Positions 15,860 through 23,316 of a DNA stretch of 64,000 nucleotides are shown here, one piece after another. The DNA is taken from contig CP130741.1 of the NCBI GenBank assembly GCA_030586155.1, forward strand, positions 2,288,680 through 2,352,679, in the 5' to 3' direction. The first letter of the stretch is position 1. Each line of letters begins with the position of its first letter. Both the position numbers and the translations under genes were made by a program. This DNA is from Eubacteriaceae bacterium ES3 (GTDB lineage: Bacteria; Bacillota; Clostridia; Eubacteriales; Eubacteriaceae). The notes under the pieces are model-generated. The model saw nothing but the letters and a program-made list of their open reading frames with translations, was not told where the DNA came from and ran no database searches.

Positions 15860-17023
15860 ATGGAAGATCTAAATAATTTATTTGATCAACGAATAACCCG
15901 GATGTCAAATGCTGTTGAACATAAAGAAAATGATCGCGTTCCAATGCTAAATCTGATGGAAACCTGGGCATTGTCTTACAACAATGTAACAATTCCTCAA
16001 GTATTGGATAATCCAGAGCTTGAATACGAATCATATGCAAAGGTTTTTAGCGAATTTGAAACGGATGCTGCTTTAGGAATTGGTCTTAGCTCTCCGATAA
16101 AATTCAATAATGCTCTGGGCGGTTCTATTATGAACATCGAAACTGGGACTATGCAGGTGCATACCAGTCAGTCTGAACTTATGAAGGCCGAAGAATATGA
16201 TGATTTTATAAAGGATCCAATGCAGTTTATCACAAATGTAATCCTTCCCAGAAAAATTGAAATCTTTAAAAGTGGAACTATCGAAGAAAAATTCGGAAAA
16301 ATGGGCAATGCTATCGGTGAAATGGGAAACTACGGTAAACAGGCGGGAATGTTTAAACATCGCCTAAAAACAGAATATGGTTTTCCGGCTTTATATGGTA
16401 CTGCATCTTTGATGCCAGGCGATTATTTTCTCGATTACCTGCGAGATTTCAAGGGCACAATGACCGATGTAAAGAGAAATCCAGATAAACTTGCTGAAGC
16501 CTGTATGGCAATGGTAGAACCTTGCATTAAAAGCACACTGGCAATGAGCCCGACACCATCGGATGAAAGTTATCTGTCGTTATTTTTGCATCTCCCGCAA
16601 TTTTTAAGACCAAAAGAATTCGAAAAAATTTACTGGCCTTCATTTAAAGCCTACATAGAGTTTTTTGCTTCAAGAGGTTATAAATTTTTAATTATGTTTG
16701 AAAAAAATTGGATGCATCTTTACGAATATTTGCAAGAACTTCCAAAGAATTGTATTTTAGGTCTTTTTGAAGAAGATGATCTTGTTAAAGCAAAAAATGC
16801 AATTGGCGATACCATCTGCATCGGTGGTGGAATTAAAACGAATGATTTATATTTCAAAAGTCCTGAAGAATGTATTGATAATGTCAAAAGAGTAATTGAC
16901 GAAGTAGCACCTGGAGGCGGTTTTGTATTGACGACAGATAAGTCGCTCTTATCACCTACAGACGCAAAACCTGAAAATTACAAAGCAGTCACTGACTACA
17001 TCAAAAATAATTCCAACTATTAG
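15860..17023 (+). CDS. UroD-family methyltransferase-like protein (long subgroup)
   Basis: A 387-residue UroD-superfamily protein of a longer subgroup than the genes at 4779 and 6735. The C-terminal part shows CIGGGIKTNDLYFKSPEEC and GGGFVLTTDKSLLSPTD, seen in UroD-like proteins of acetogen methyltransferase clusters. The HxCG zinc motif of MtaA is not present. ATG 15860 is preceded by AAAGGGATGTAAT. The stop codon overlaps the ribosome site of a 40-codon ORF starting 12 bases later. It probably demethylates a methylated compound onto a corrinoid protein, perhaps the one at 19929 (inference). It is related to the gene at 18541. Confidence 0.8.
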   Translation: MEDLNNLFDQRITRMSNAVEHKENDRVPMLNLMETWALSYNNVTIPQVLDNPELEYESYAKVFSEFETDAALGIGLSSPIKFNNALGGSIMNIETGTMQVHTSQSELMKAEEYDDFIKDPMQFITNVILPRKIEIFKSGTIEEKFGKMGNAIGEMGNYGKQAGMFKHRLKTEYGFPALYGTASLMPGDYFLDYLRDFKGTMTDVKRNPDKLAEACMAMVEPCIKSTLAMSPTPSDESYLSLFLHLPQFLRPKEFEKIYWPSFKAYIEFFASRGYKFLIMFEKNWMHLYEYLQELPKNCILGLFEEDDLVKAKNAIGDTICIGGGIKTNDLYFKSPEECIDNVKRVIDEVAPGGGFVLTTDKSLLSPTDAKPENYKAVTDYIKNNSNY

Positions 17024-17035
17024 GAGGAAACCAAC

Positions 17036-17158
17036 ATGAGTGAAATGGAAATCTTAATGAATATGGCTAAAAAACATATATTTTCGAAATTTTTACCTAA
17101 CGATGAGGCTATTGATGCCTTCAGTGTTTTTATTATTTTGCGAATGATGCAATCATAA
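17036..17158 (+). CDS. Small protein (40 aa), translationally coupled to UroD-family gene
   Basis: A 40-codon ORF starting ATG 17036 behind TAGGAGGAAACCAAC, in which the TAG is the stop codon of the UroD-family gene; the ribosome site is near perfect. The product begins MSEMEILMNMAKKH and ends AFSVFIILRMMQS, with a hydrophobic C-terminal stretch. No family is recognised. A comparable tiny ORF follows the related gene at 18541 in the same position. Both products have an acidic patch followed by a short hydrophobic tail (DEAIDAFSVFIILRMM versus EEYEDLMLNFVCRLFY). Coupling suggests stoichiometric production with the methyltransferase, for example as a small partner (inference). Confidence 0.65.
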   Translation: MSEMEILMNMAKKHIFSKFLPNDEAIDAFSVFIILRMMQS

Positions 17159-17184
17159 TCATCAGGAGAGAGGAAACTTAATAA

Positions 17185-17748
17185 ATGGATACAGAAAAAA
17201 AAGTTAAAATTTTAAACACCGTTTTACAGTCCATCGTATTCGGACTAGTCTTTACTTTATTAGGGCAATATGTCGGAATGCTTGAAAAAGCGCACTATCT
17301 CAGCAGCATCGGTGTTACCTATGCACCTTCATTTGCCGAATTATCGTTTAGTGCTATCAAGTTTTGGATTCCAGCTATTATCGGGGCAATCATCGGATTC
17401 ATGATTGTTTATTTTCTACCCGTCATAAATTGGGGCATTAATTTGGCATTAAAGTTGAATGCAAAACATGGGACGCTTTTGTTCAAAACAATTCTTTGTT
17501 TCGTTGTTGCAGTCTTCATGGTTGTTATTTTATCAGTACTAATGAGCATTCTTACTACTGTTATCCTGGTCGATCCATCAGCTGGAGAATATCAGGCGAC
17601 TATCGGACAAGCAATCATAGGTGGACTTAAATATTTGTATCTTTTCTTTCCGGTAGCATGGATTTTGGCAATTCTTATAGCTGACCCTGCTGAAAAAATG
17701 GCTCGTGGTATTTTGAAAGCTCCAATTCCAGATTATAGCCACCATTAA
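17185..17748 (+). CDS. Integral membrane protein, four TM segments, internally duplicated
   Basis: A 187-residue hydrophobic protein with about four membrane segments (residues 14-34, 58-80, 98-122, 146-166). The halves look like a repeat: one TM, a loop with a further TM, and a Pro-containing end (FLPVINWGINLAL in the first half, IADPAEKMARGIL in the second). The pattern resembles small two-TM DUF2798-type units in tandem, but this is not certain. ATG 17185 has GGAGAGAGGAAA upstream and starts 26 bases after the small ORF, so it is in the operon with the 15860 gene. A transport or sensing role for the methylated substrate is conceivable; no function is assigned. Confidence 0.7.
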   Translation: MDTEKKVKILNTVLQSIVFGLVFTLLGQYVGMLEKAHYLSSIGVTYAPSFAELSFSAIKFWIPAIIGAIIGFMIVYFLPVINWGINLALKLNAKHGTLLFKTILCFVVAVFMVVILSVLMSILTTVILVDPSAGEYQATIGQAIIGGLKYLYLFFPVAWILAILIADPAEKMARGILKAPIPDYSHH

Positions 17749-17756
17749 AATATCTT

Positions 17757-17793
17757 GGAAATCCTTTGAGTTTCTTTCACTTAAAGGATTTCC
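17757..17793. terminator. Hairpin between convergent membrane protein and MarR genes
   Basis: GGAAATCCTTT and AAAGGATTTCC are perfect inverted copies, extended by AGT/ACT inside. No clear T-run follows on plus, so it is a weak terminator or a stabilising hairpin. Confidence 0.5.
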
Positions 17794-17815
17794 TATGAAA
17801 CTTAGCAACATAAAA

Positions 17816-18247
17816 TTATTGCTGGAAATGTTCTGTAATATTTAAATCTATTTTATCAAGTAGTGTAGCTAGACAATTTTCTTCATCCTGAGTTAATCCA
17901 TTCAGAAGAATATTATTCCAGTTATCAAGAACTTCATTTAGCTCATTTTTAATTGCTTCAGCTTTTTGTGTGGTGTAAAGCTTGTATGCCCTCTTATCTT
18001 CTTCGCTGACAGTTTTGGTGACATAACCTTCAGCAACAAGTTTATTGATGGCTCGGGCGGTGTTTGCTTTATCTATTTTAACAAGATCAGTCAACTTTTC
18101 CTGATTGATGCCATTGTTATCATATAAAGTCATTAAAAAAGTGTATTGTCCACTTCCAAGATTATAATTTTTTAGGATCGGATTTAGAAAGACCTGACTG
18201 TATCGATGAATAATTGAAATGTTTTTACCAATTCGTTCTCTATGCAT
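17816..18247 (-). CDS. MarR-family transcriptional regulator
   Basis: A 143-residue MarR protein. The winged helix comprises INQEKLTDLVKIDKANTARA then INKLVAEGYVTKTVSEEDKR. ATG 18247. It lies between two operons with UroD-family genes and is divergent from the second (18541). Two copies of an ACTA-NN-TAGT palindrome in the divergent region are the likely operators. MarR proteins usually bind aromatic or phenolic ligands, which would fit a role in O-demethylation control, but this is inference. Confidence 0.88.
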   Translation of the reverse strand: MHRERIGKNISIIHRYSQVFLNPILKNYNLGSGQYTFLMTLYDNNGINQEKLTDLVKIDKANTARAINKLVAEGYVTKTVSEEDKRAYKLYTTQKAEAIKNELNEVLDNWNNILLNGLTQDEENCLATLLDKIDLNITEHFQQ

Positions 18248-18325
18248 TTGTTCTATCCTTTCAGCTGAAGCACATTTAGATTATTTGTATCCGTTACACA
18301 TTAAACATTAAAGGTAACTTAGGTT

Positions 18326-18389
18326 ATTATACGCACAAATTCACTAATTAGTAAATAATATTTTTATTAAAATGCATACTATTTAGTAT
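18326..18389 (-). promoter_or_regulatory. MarR gene promoter with two ACTA-NN-TAGT operators
   Basis: Minus-strand -35 TTACTA (18354-18349), 17 bases, -10 TATAAT (18331-18326). ACTAATTAGT (18343-18352, perfect palindrome) overlaps the -35. ATACTATTTAGTAT (18376-18389) contains the same half-sites. Two sites with the same half-site in a MarR divergent region suggest repressor binding. Confidence 0.58.
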
Positions 18390-18437
18390 TTATACTTTAT
18401 AAATTATAGTTGTAATTTAAAAAACAATGTCACAATA

Positions 18438-18453
18438 AGTTGCGTTCGCAGCT
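18438..18453. promoter_or_regulatory. Inverted repeat AGTTGC-GTTC-GCAGCT
   Basis: This near-palindrome resembles the one overlapping the -35 box at 13853-13868. It lies about 90 bases before the UroD-family start at 18541. No good -10 follows at the expected distance, so its role is uncertain. Confidence 0.35.
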
Positions 18454-18540
18454 GTATGGCTGGGGTAATTATTAACTACAGCACAATTGTTCTTTATTAT
18501 TTTGGTTATGAAAGTAAAACTTATAGAAATTGGAGTATGT

Positions 18541-19698
18541 ATGATTGAGTCACAAAATAGAAAAACAGAAAAAGAACAAAATTTGAAAGATATTTATGAC
18601 GGGAAAAAACCTGCTAGAATACCTATTCATATTCAGGTAGGTCATGAAGCGGCAATAGAATATTGTCAGCTTGATTTAAAGAAAACCCAGTGGGATTCTA
18701 GTGCCTATTTATCTTATCTGGAACCGATTTGTCAGGAATTAAGTGATGCAGATACCTTTCCTGTAAGCATGAATGTCAGAATTGCTGCAACTTACCAGAT
18801 TTTAGAAGCGAAATCTTTTGTAATGAGTTCCAGCGGCGTCTTGCAACATCCAGAAATCCATTCAATGGAACAGGATGAATATGATGAATTTATAGCTGAT
18901 CCCTATGCTTTTCTCGTCGAAAAAGCGCTACCCAGGATTTATAAAGGTCTTGATGGCAATCCCCATCAAGCTTCATTAAATCTAACAAAAGCCTTCGCTT
19001 CTTTTGAAGATTATAAAAAAAGTCAGTTAATGACAATGGGAAAATTGAGTGGTCAGTATGGCTTCGCAAATTTTCCAACTGCCGGTGTAACTGAAGCACC
19101 ATACGATTTTGTTGCTGACCTCCTGCGATCCTTTTCTGGTATATCAATGGATATTAGAAGATGCCCGGAAAAAATTTCTGAGGCTTGTGAAGCTATTCTT
19201 CCCTATATGAAAAAGTGTGCTATTTCTAAAATGTCATCAAATTATGGAAGAACAATGATTCCGATCCATATGCCAGCCTTTATGAATACTAAACAATTTG
19301 AAAAATTCTGGTGGCCATCTTTTTATAAATTGGTTGATTACATCTATGAGAGTGGTTCCAACTGCTGGCTGCTTCTACAAGGTGACATGATGCGATATAT
19401 CGAATACTTAAACGAACTTCCCGGCAGACAGGAAATCCGACATGAAACTGGTGATATGAAAGAGGTTGTAACTCGCACTAACACAAAACATATCATTTCC
19501 GGAATTTATCCGGTAACTATGTTGCAAACAGCAACTAAACAAGAATGTGTTGACTATGCAAAAGAGATTATTGATGTGATGGGTGTCAACGGTAACTATA
19601 TTTTCAACTTTGATAAACCCGTACTTTCCTTTAGCGGCAGTACAATGGAAAACCTTCAAGCGGTCTTAAGAACAGTTCAGGATTATGGAAAATATTAA
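18541..19698 (+). CDS. UroD-family methyltransferase-like protein (long subgroup)
   Basis: A 385-residue UroD-superfamily protein related to the one at 15860 (shared KKPARIP/ENDRVP openings, FEKFWWPSFYKLVDYI versus FEKIYWPSFKAYIEFF). The HxC zinc motif is absent. The start is ATG 18541 with TTGGAG seven bases before it; an ATG 18 codons upstream has no site. It leads a gene set comprising a 50-codon ORF, a corrinoid protein and a methyl-H4folate methyltransferase, all on plus. It is therefore the probable substrate-binding component of the second complete three-part methyltransferase system here. The methyl donor is unknown. Confidence 0.8.
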   Translation: MIESQNRKTEKEQNLKDIYDGKKPARIPIHIQVGHEAAIEYCQLDLKKTQWDSSAYLSYLEPICQELSDADTFPVSMNVRIAATYQILEAKSFVMSSSGVLQHPEIHSMEQDEYDEFIADPYAFLVEKALPRIYKGLDGNPHQASLNLTKAFASFEDYKKSQLMTMGKLSGQYGFANFPTAGVTEAPYDFVADLLRSFSGISMDIRRCPEKISEACEAILPYMKKCAISKMSSNYGRTMIPIHMPAFMNTKQFEKFWWPSFYKLVDYIYESGSNCWLLLQGDMMRYIEYLNELPGRQEIRHETGDMKEVVTRTNTKHIISGIYPVTMLQTATKQECVDYAKEIIDVMGVNGNYIFNFDKPVLSFSGSTMENLQAVLRTVQDYGKY

Positions 19699-19709
19699 GG
19701 GGGTAATTG

Positions 19710-19862
19710 ATGAAAGAAGAAGTAAAGATTGTTTCAAAATACTATACAGACTGGGAAGATTATAAAGAAAAACATCCAGTCGTTTCTGATATTGAAGAAG
19801 TTTGTACAATTGAAGAATATGAAGATTTAATGTTAAATTTTGTTTGCCGACTGTTTTACTAA
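19710..19862 (+). CDS. Small acidic protein (50 aa), translationally coupled to UroD-family gene
   Basis: A 50-codon ORF, ATG 19710, preceded by TAAGGGGGTAATTG in which TAA is the stop of the UroD-family gene 11 bases upstream. The product begins MKEEVKIVSKYYTDWEDYK, is rich in Glu/Asp/Tyr and ends with LMLNFVCRLFY. No known family is recognised. The position mirrors the 40-codon ORF after the related gene at 15860. Retention of a strong ribosome site and coupling argue that it is real. It may be a partner of the UroD-like protein or link it to the corrinoid protein encoded next (inference). Confidence 0.62.
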   Translation: MKEEVKIVSKYYTDWEDYKEKHPVVSDIEEVCTIEEYEDLMLNFVCRLFY

Positions 19863-19928
19863 TATTAGTTTTGAAAATTATAATATAAAAAAATCAAAAT
19901 TTTAATCAATAATGAAAGGTGAAAGAAA

Positions 19929-20558
19929 ATGATCGATTTAAAAAAATTAACACAACTTATGGGAGATTTGGAAGAAGATCAGGCATTGGATATGTTAAAA
20001 GACTTTATGGAAACAAATCCTACTGAAGAACAGGCACTGGAAGCTGTAAGCGCCTGTCAGGAAGGCATGGCAACAGTTGGGGATCTGTTTGAAAATGGAG
20101 ATTATTTTGTAGGCGATCTAATTTTTGCCGGTGAATTATTAACCGAAGCAATCAATGTCGTAAAACCAGCATTAGGTAGCGCTGATGCCTCCAGTCTGGG
20201 AACAATTCTTCTCGGAACAGTACACGGAGACCTCCATGATATCGGAAAAAATATTTTCAAGAGCATGTCTGAAGCTGCCGGTTTTGAAGTCATCGATATC
20301 GGAATTGATGTCGAAATTGATACTTTTGTAGAAAAAGCAAAAGCAGTCAATCCTAAAATCATTGGAATGAGCGGTGTTTTAACCTTAGCGATTGACTCGA
20401 TGAAAGATACAATAACAGGATTAAAAGACGCAGGTGTGAACGCCAAATATATTATAGGCGGAAATCCAGTCACGAAAGAAGCCTGTGACTTTGTTGGCGC
20501 CGACGCATTTACAACAAATGCGGCAGAAGGTGTAAAAATCTGCCAGGCCTGGGCTTAG
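19929..20558 (+). CDS. Methyltransferase corrinoid protein (MtaC/MtgC/MtvC-type)
   Basis: A 209-residue B12-binding protein with an N-terminal helical cap and a cobalamin domain. The signature HGDLHDIGKN carries the cobalt-ligating His, with MSGVLTLAIDSM and YIIGGNPVT completing the B12 site. ATG 19929 follows AAAGGTGAAAGAAA. The stop overlaps the ribosome site of the methyltransferase starting at 20569. It is a paralogue of the protein at 3247. It should accept methyl groups from the UroD-type protein at 18541 and hand them to the MT II encoded next. Confidence 0.93.
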   Translation: MIDLKKLTQLMGDLEEDQALDMLKDFMETNPTEEQALEAVSACQEGMATVGDLFENGDYFVGDLIFAGELLTEAINVVKPALGSADASSLGTILLGTVHGDLHDIGKNIFKSMSEAAGFEVIDIGIDVEIDTFVEKAKAVNPKIIGMSGVLTLAIDSMKDTITGLKDAGVNAKYIIGGNPVTKEACDFVGADAFTTNAAEGVKICQAWA

Positions 20559-20568
20559 GAGTTACAAT

Positions 20569-21372
20569 ATGATTATTATTGGTGAAAAAATCAACGGTAC
20601 CATTCCCGTGGTTAAAGAAGCAATTGAAGCTCGAGATGCTGCATTTATTGCCGATCGGGCGATTAAACAGGCTGAGGCCGGTGCATCGTTTATCGATGTT
20701 TGCGCCAGTACCGCCCCAGAATATGAAATTGAAACCCTAAAATGGTTAATGGAAGTAGTTCAGGATGCAACAGACACACCAATTTGCATTGATAGTCCTA
20801 ATCCACGAGCCATTGAAGCAGTCTTTAAATACGCTAGAAAACCTGGGCTAATTAATTCAATTTCAGAAGAAGGCGATAAATGCGAAGTGTTATTACCGCT
20901 TTTATCTGGTAATAGCTGGGAGGTTGTTGGCTTGACCTGCGATAACAATGGGATTCCCAACGATCTTGAGACAAAACTTGCAATAACAAGAAGCATGGTT
21001 GAAAAAGCTGCTACCTATGGTATCACACCTGATCGAATTCATATTGATCCGTGTGTCATGGCTTTATCAACCGAAAATAAGTCAATGCTGAATTTTGTAC
21101 ATGAGATTAAATCGATTAAAGAAATGTATCCTACTATCCACGTAACCGGAGCGATCAGCAATATTTCTTTTGGCTTACCAGTAAGGGCTCTACTTAATAA
21201 AACCTGTATGGCATTTGCCATGGAAGCCGGTATGGATTCTGCTGTTATGGATCCTCTCAACAGAGAAATGATGGGTACTATTTCTGCCACCTACGCATTG
21301 ATGGGACAAGATAGACATTGTCGTAAATACAGTAAAGCTTTTCGAGCAGGTCAGATCGGTCCCCAAAAATAA
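20569..21372 (+). CDS. Methyltetrahydrofolate:corrinoid methyltransferase (AcsE/MtgA-like)
   Basis: A 267-residue pterin-binding DHPS-fold protein starting MIIIGEKINGTIP. It has EAGASFIDVCAS, ICIDSPNPRAIE, HIDPCVMAL and HVTGAISNISFGLP, colinear with the paralogue at 3942. ATG 20569 is 10 bases after the corrinoid gene, with TAGGAG upstream. It moves the methyl group from the corrinoid protein to H4folate. Together with 18541 and 19929 it forms a complete MT I/corrinoid/MT II set. A 16-bp inverted repeat follows the gene at 21401-21448. Confidence 0.92.
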   Translation: MIIIGEKINGTIPVVKEAIEARDAAFIADRAIKQAEAGASFIDVCASTAPEYEIETLKWLMEVVQDATDTPICIDSPNPRAIEAVFKYARKPGLINSISEEGDKCEVLLPLLSGNSWEVVGLTCDNNGIPNDLETKLAITRSMVEKAATYGITPDRIHIDPCVMALSTENKSMLNFVHEIKSIKEMYPTIHVTGAISNISFGLPVRALLNKTCMAFAMEAGMDSAVMDPLNREMMGTISATYALMGQDRHCRKYSKAFRAGQIGPQK

Positions 21373-21400
21373 CTGAATCAATTTTTGTTTAAAATCAGTA

Positions 21401-21448
21401 ACTGAAAATAGTCAATCCATGCACTGCATATTATTGACTATTTTCAGT
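21401..21448. repeat. 16-bp perfect inverted repeat with nested palindrome
   Basis: ACTGAAAATAGTCAAT (21401-21416) and ATTGACTATTTTCAGT (21433-21448) are perfect inverted copies. The 16-base loop itself contains ATGCA-C-TGCAT. It lies after the methyltransferase stop and before a small membrane-protein gene. There is no T-run, so it may protect the 3' end of the operon mRNA or act as a weak terminator. Confidence 0.6.
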
Positions 21449-21492
21449 ACTTCCTGAATCATAGCTTTTTAAAACTAGAAAGAAGGATAAAT

Positions 21493-21789
21493 ATGATCGA
21501 AAAATATAAATTGTTCTGGAAAACAATTGTTATGATTGAACTTCCTGTTATTATGTTGTTCTACATGATATCCGGCTTGTGGATCTATTTCTTATACATG
21601 TTTCGAAAATTTTCAACGGTCCAGAACATAAGAGATTTGATACTAATCTTTTTAACAATATTGCTTTCGATCATAATCTATCTTGCTACCCACATAATCT
21701 CTAAAAAAGCAGATCGATTTTCAGCCTTAATCGAACAGATGGTAAATAGAGACTCTGATCCACTTGGGCCGAATTTGAGTGATGATTGA
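21493..21789 (+). CDS. Small membrane protein, two TM segments, unknown
   Basis: A 98-residue protein with two hydrophobic segments (about 12-34 and 46-67) and a polar, acidic C-terminus (RDSDPLGPNLSDD). ATG 21493 has AGAAAGGAT seven bases upstream. No family is recognised. It follows the second methyltransferase operon on the same strand after the inverted repeat and is convergent with the MATE gene at 21868. It could be the last operon member or independent. Confidence 0.55.
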   Translation: MIEKYKLFWKTIVMIELPVIMLFYMISGLWIYFLYMFRKFSTVQNIRDLILIFLTILLSIIIYLATHIISKKADRFSALIEQMVNRDSDPLGPNLSDD

Positions 21790-21867
21790 ACTACTTTCTT
21801 ATATATTATCATTAAAGTTAATTCTAGTTCATGAGTAAATTTTTAGAAAAAAGCTATCATATCTTTT

Positions 21868-23295
21868 TTAATTTAGTACTTCTTTGAAACTATCCGCAAC
21901 TTTTGGAGCTGAAAGTTTTGATATTTTATTCACTAATTCATGTCGCAGGATAAATAGCCCAATCAAAAACCCGCATCCTTCGGCAATAGGAAAACATAAC
22001 CAGACAAGATTTGAGGCATTGGATAGCAGACTGAAATAATAGGCTAGTGGCAAGGTTACGATGATCAGGCGGATCAATGATAACCACAATGAGTTCATGC
22101 CATTCCCCAATGCCTGAAATGTTCCCTGGAAAACAATGTTGGCACCGGCAAATAAAAATCCTAACGATACAATCCGTATTGCCTGAATGCAAAGATCCAG
22201 GACCTCCTGGGATAATGAAAACACACTACAAATTTGCGCGGCGAATGCTTGTAAAAGAACAGTCCCAATAAGCATTAAAATTAAGGTATAAATTAGACCA
22301 TATTTTATGCCTTCTTTCACCCTTTTTTCATCTTGCCTTCCGTAATTATAGGCTACTATTGGAATTAAAGCGTTATTAATGCCAATCGCTGCAAAGAAAA
22401 CGAATTGCTGAATTTTATAATAAATACCAAATGCAGTAACAGCAGACGCTGAAATCATTCCAGATATAATATTGATCCCATAAGCCATAACGGACATTAA
22501 TGCCAGCATTAAAATTGCTGGTGCGCCAATTTTATAGATTGCTTTAATTGTTTCCGGTACTGGTTTTAAATAATGAAAATTACCATCAATTTCAAGATTA
22601 TGCCGATAGTGAAAAAACATACCAAGCGCCAATGAACAAATCTGTCCAGTAACCGTTGCAATTGCTGCTCCTGTAACACCCATTGCCGGAAACCCTAGAA
22701 ATCCAAATATTAGAATAGGATCCAAGATAATATTGATCACAGCTCCTGCTAATTGGGCTACTGTTGAAGCCATTGTTCTCCCTGTACTCTGTAAAAGTTT
22801 TTCGAAAATCATAAATCCAATTGCACCAAAAGAAAAAACCGAACAGATTGTCAGGTAATCAATACCCATTTGGATGATGAGCGGATCGCTTGTTTGTGTT
22901 TTAAAGAAAGCTTCCACACCAATAATCCCAAAAATCAAAAACACAATGTAAGTACAGATCCCTAGAAATATCCCATTTCCAGCTATAATACTTGCTTTTT
23001 TGCGATTGTTTTCTCCAAGACTTCTAGATAATAAAGCATTTATTCCCACACCAGTCCCAACCCCAATTGCAATAATGAGAATTTGGATCGGAAAAGAAAG
23101 CGTCAGCGCATTGATCGCATAGTCCCCTAGGTTTTGAATTCCTGATCCATCCTGAATACTACTGACAAAATAACTGTCTACAATATTGTAGAAAGCCTGT
23201 ACGACCATTGATAGAATCATTGGTAAGCCCATTGAAAACATAAGTTTGTTAATTGGTATGACTCCCATCTTGTTTTGTGTAACATTTTTTTCCAT
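21868..23295 (-). CDS. MATE-family efflux transporter preceded by an attenuator-like leader
   Basis: A 475-residue, 12-TM MATE transporter with VVQAFYNIVDSYFVSSI near the N-terminus, FEKLLQSTGRTMASTVAQLA in the first half and the matching FQGTFQALGNGMNSLW in the second. ATG 23295 is preceded by GAGGTG. Efflux of drugs or toxic organic compounds driven by a cation gradient is expected. There is no adjacent regulator gene. Instead, a promoter at 23411-23440 gives an RNA of about 110 bases that must pass two tandem terminator hairpins ending about 33 bases before the start codon. This implies control by transcription attenuation. Confidence 0.9.
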   Translation of the reverse strand: MEKNVTQNKMGVIPINKLMFSMGLPMILSMVVQAFYNIVDSYFVSSIQDGSGIQNLGDYAINALTLSFPIQILIIAIGVGTGVGINALLSRSLGENNRKKASIIAGNGIFLGICTYIVFLIFGIIGVEAFFKTQTSDPLIIQMGIDYLTICSVFSFGAIGFMIFEKLLQSTGRTMASTVAQLAGAVINIILDPILIFGFLGFPAMGVTGAAIATVTGQICSLALGMFFHYRHNLEIDGNFHYLKPVPETIKAIYKIGAPAILMLALMSVMAYGINIISGMISASAVTAFGIYYKIQQFVFFAAIGINNALIPIVAYNYGRQDEKRVKEGIKYGLIYTLILMLIGTVLLQAFAAQICSVFSLSQEVLDLCIQAIRIVSLGFLFAGANIVFQGTFQALGNGMNSLWLSLIRLIIVTLPLAYYFSLLSNASNLVWLCFPIAEGCGFLIGLFILRHELVNKISKLSAPKVADSFKEVLN

Positions 23296-23316
23296 AATTC
23301 ACCTCATCTTTTAATT

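Noticed and set aside
4779-19698. The UroD-family proteins as heme-pathway uroporphyrinogen decarboxylases
   Set aside because: No heme genes nearby; they sit with corrinoid proteins and methyl-H4folate methyltransferases; the UroD N-terminal active-site motif is missing.
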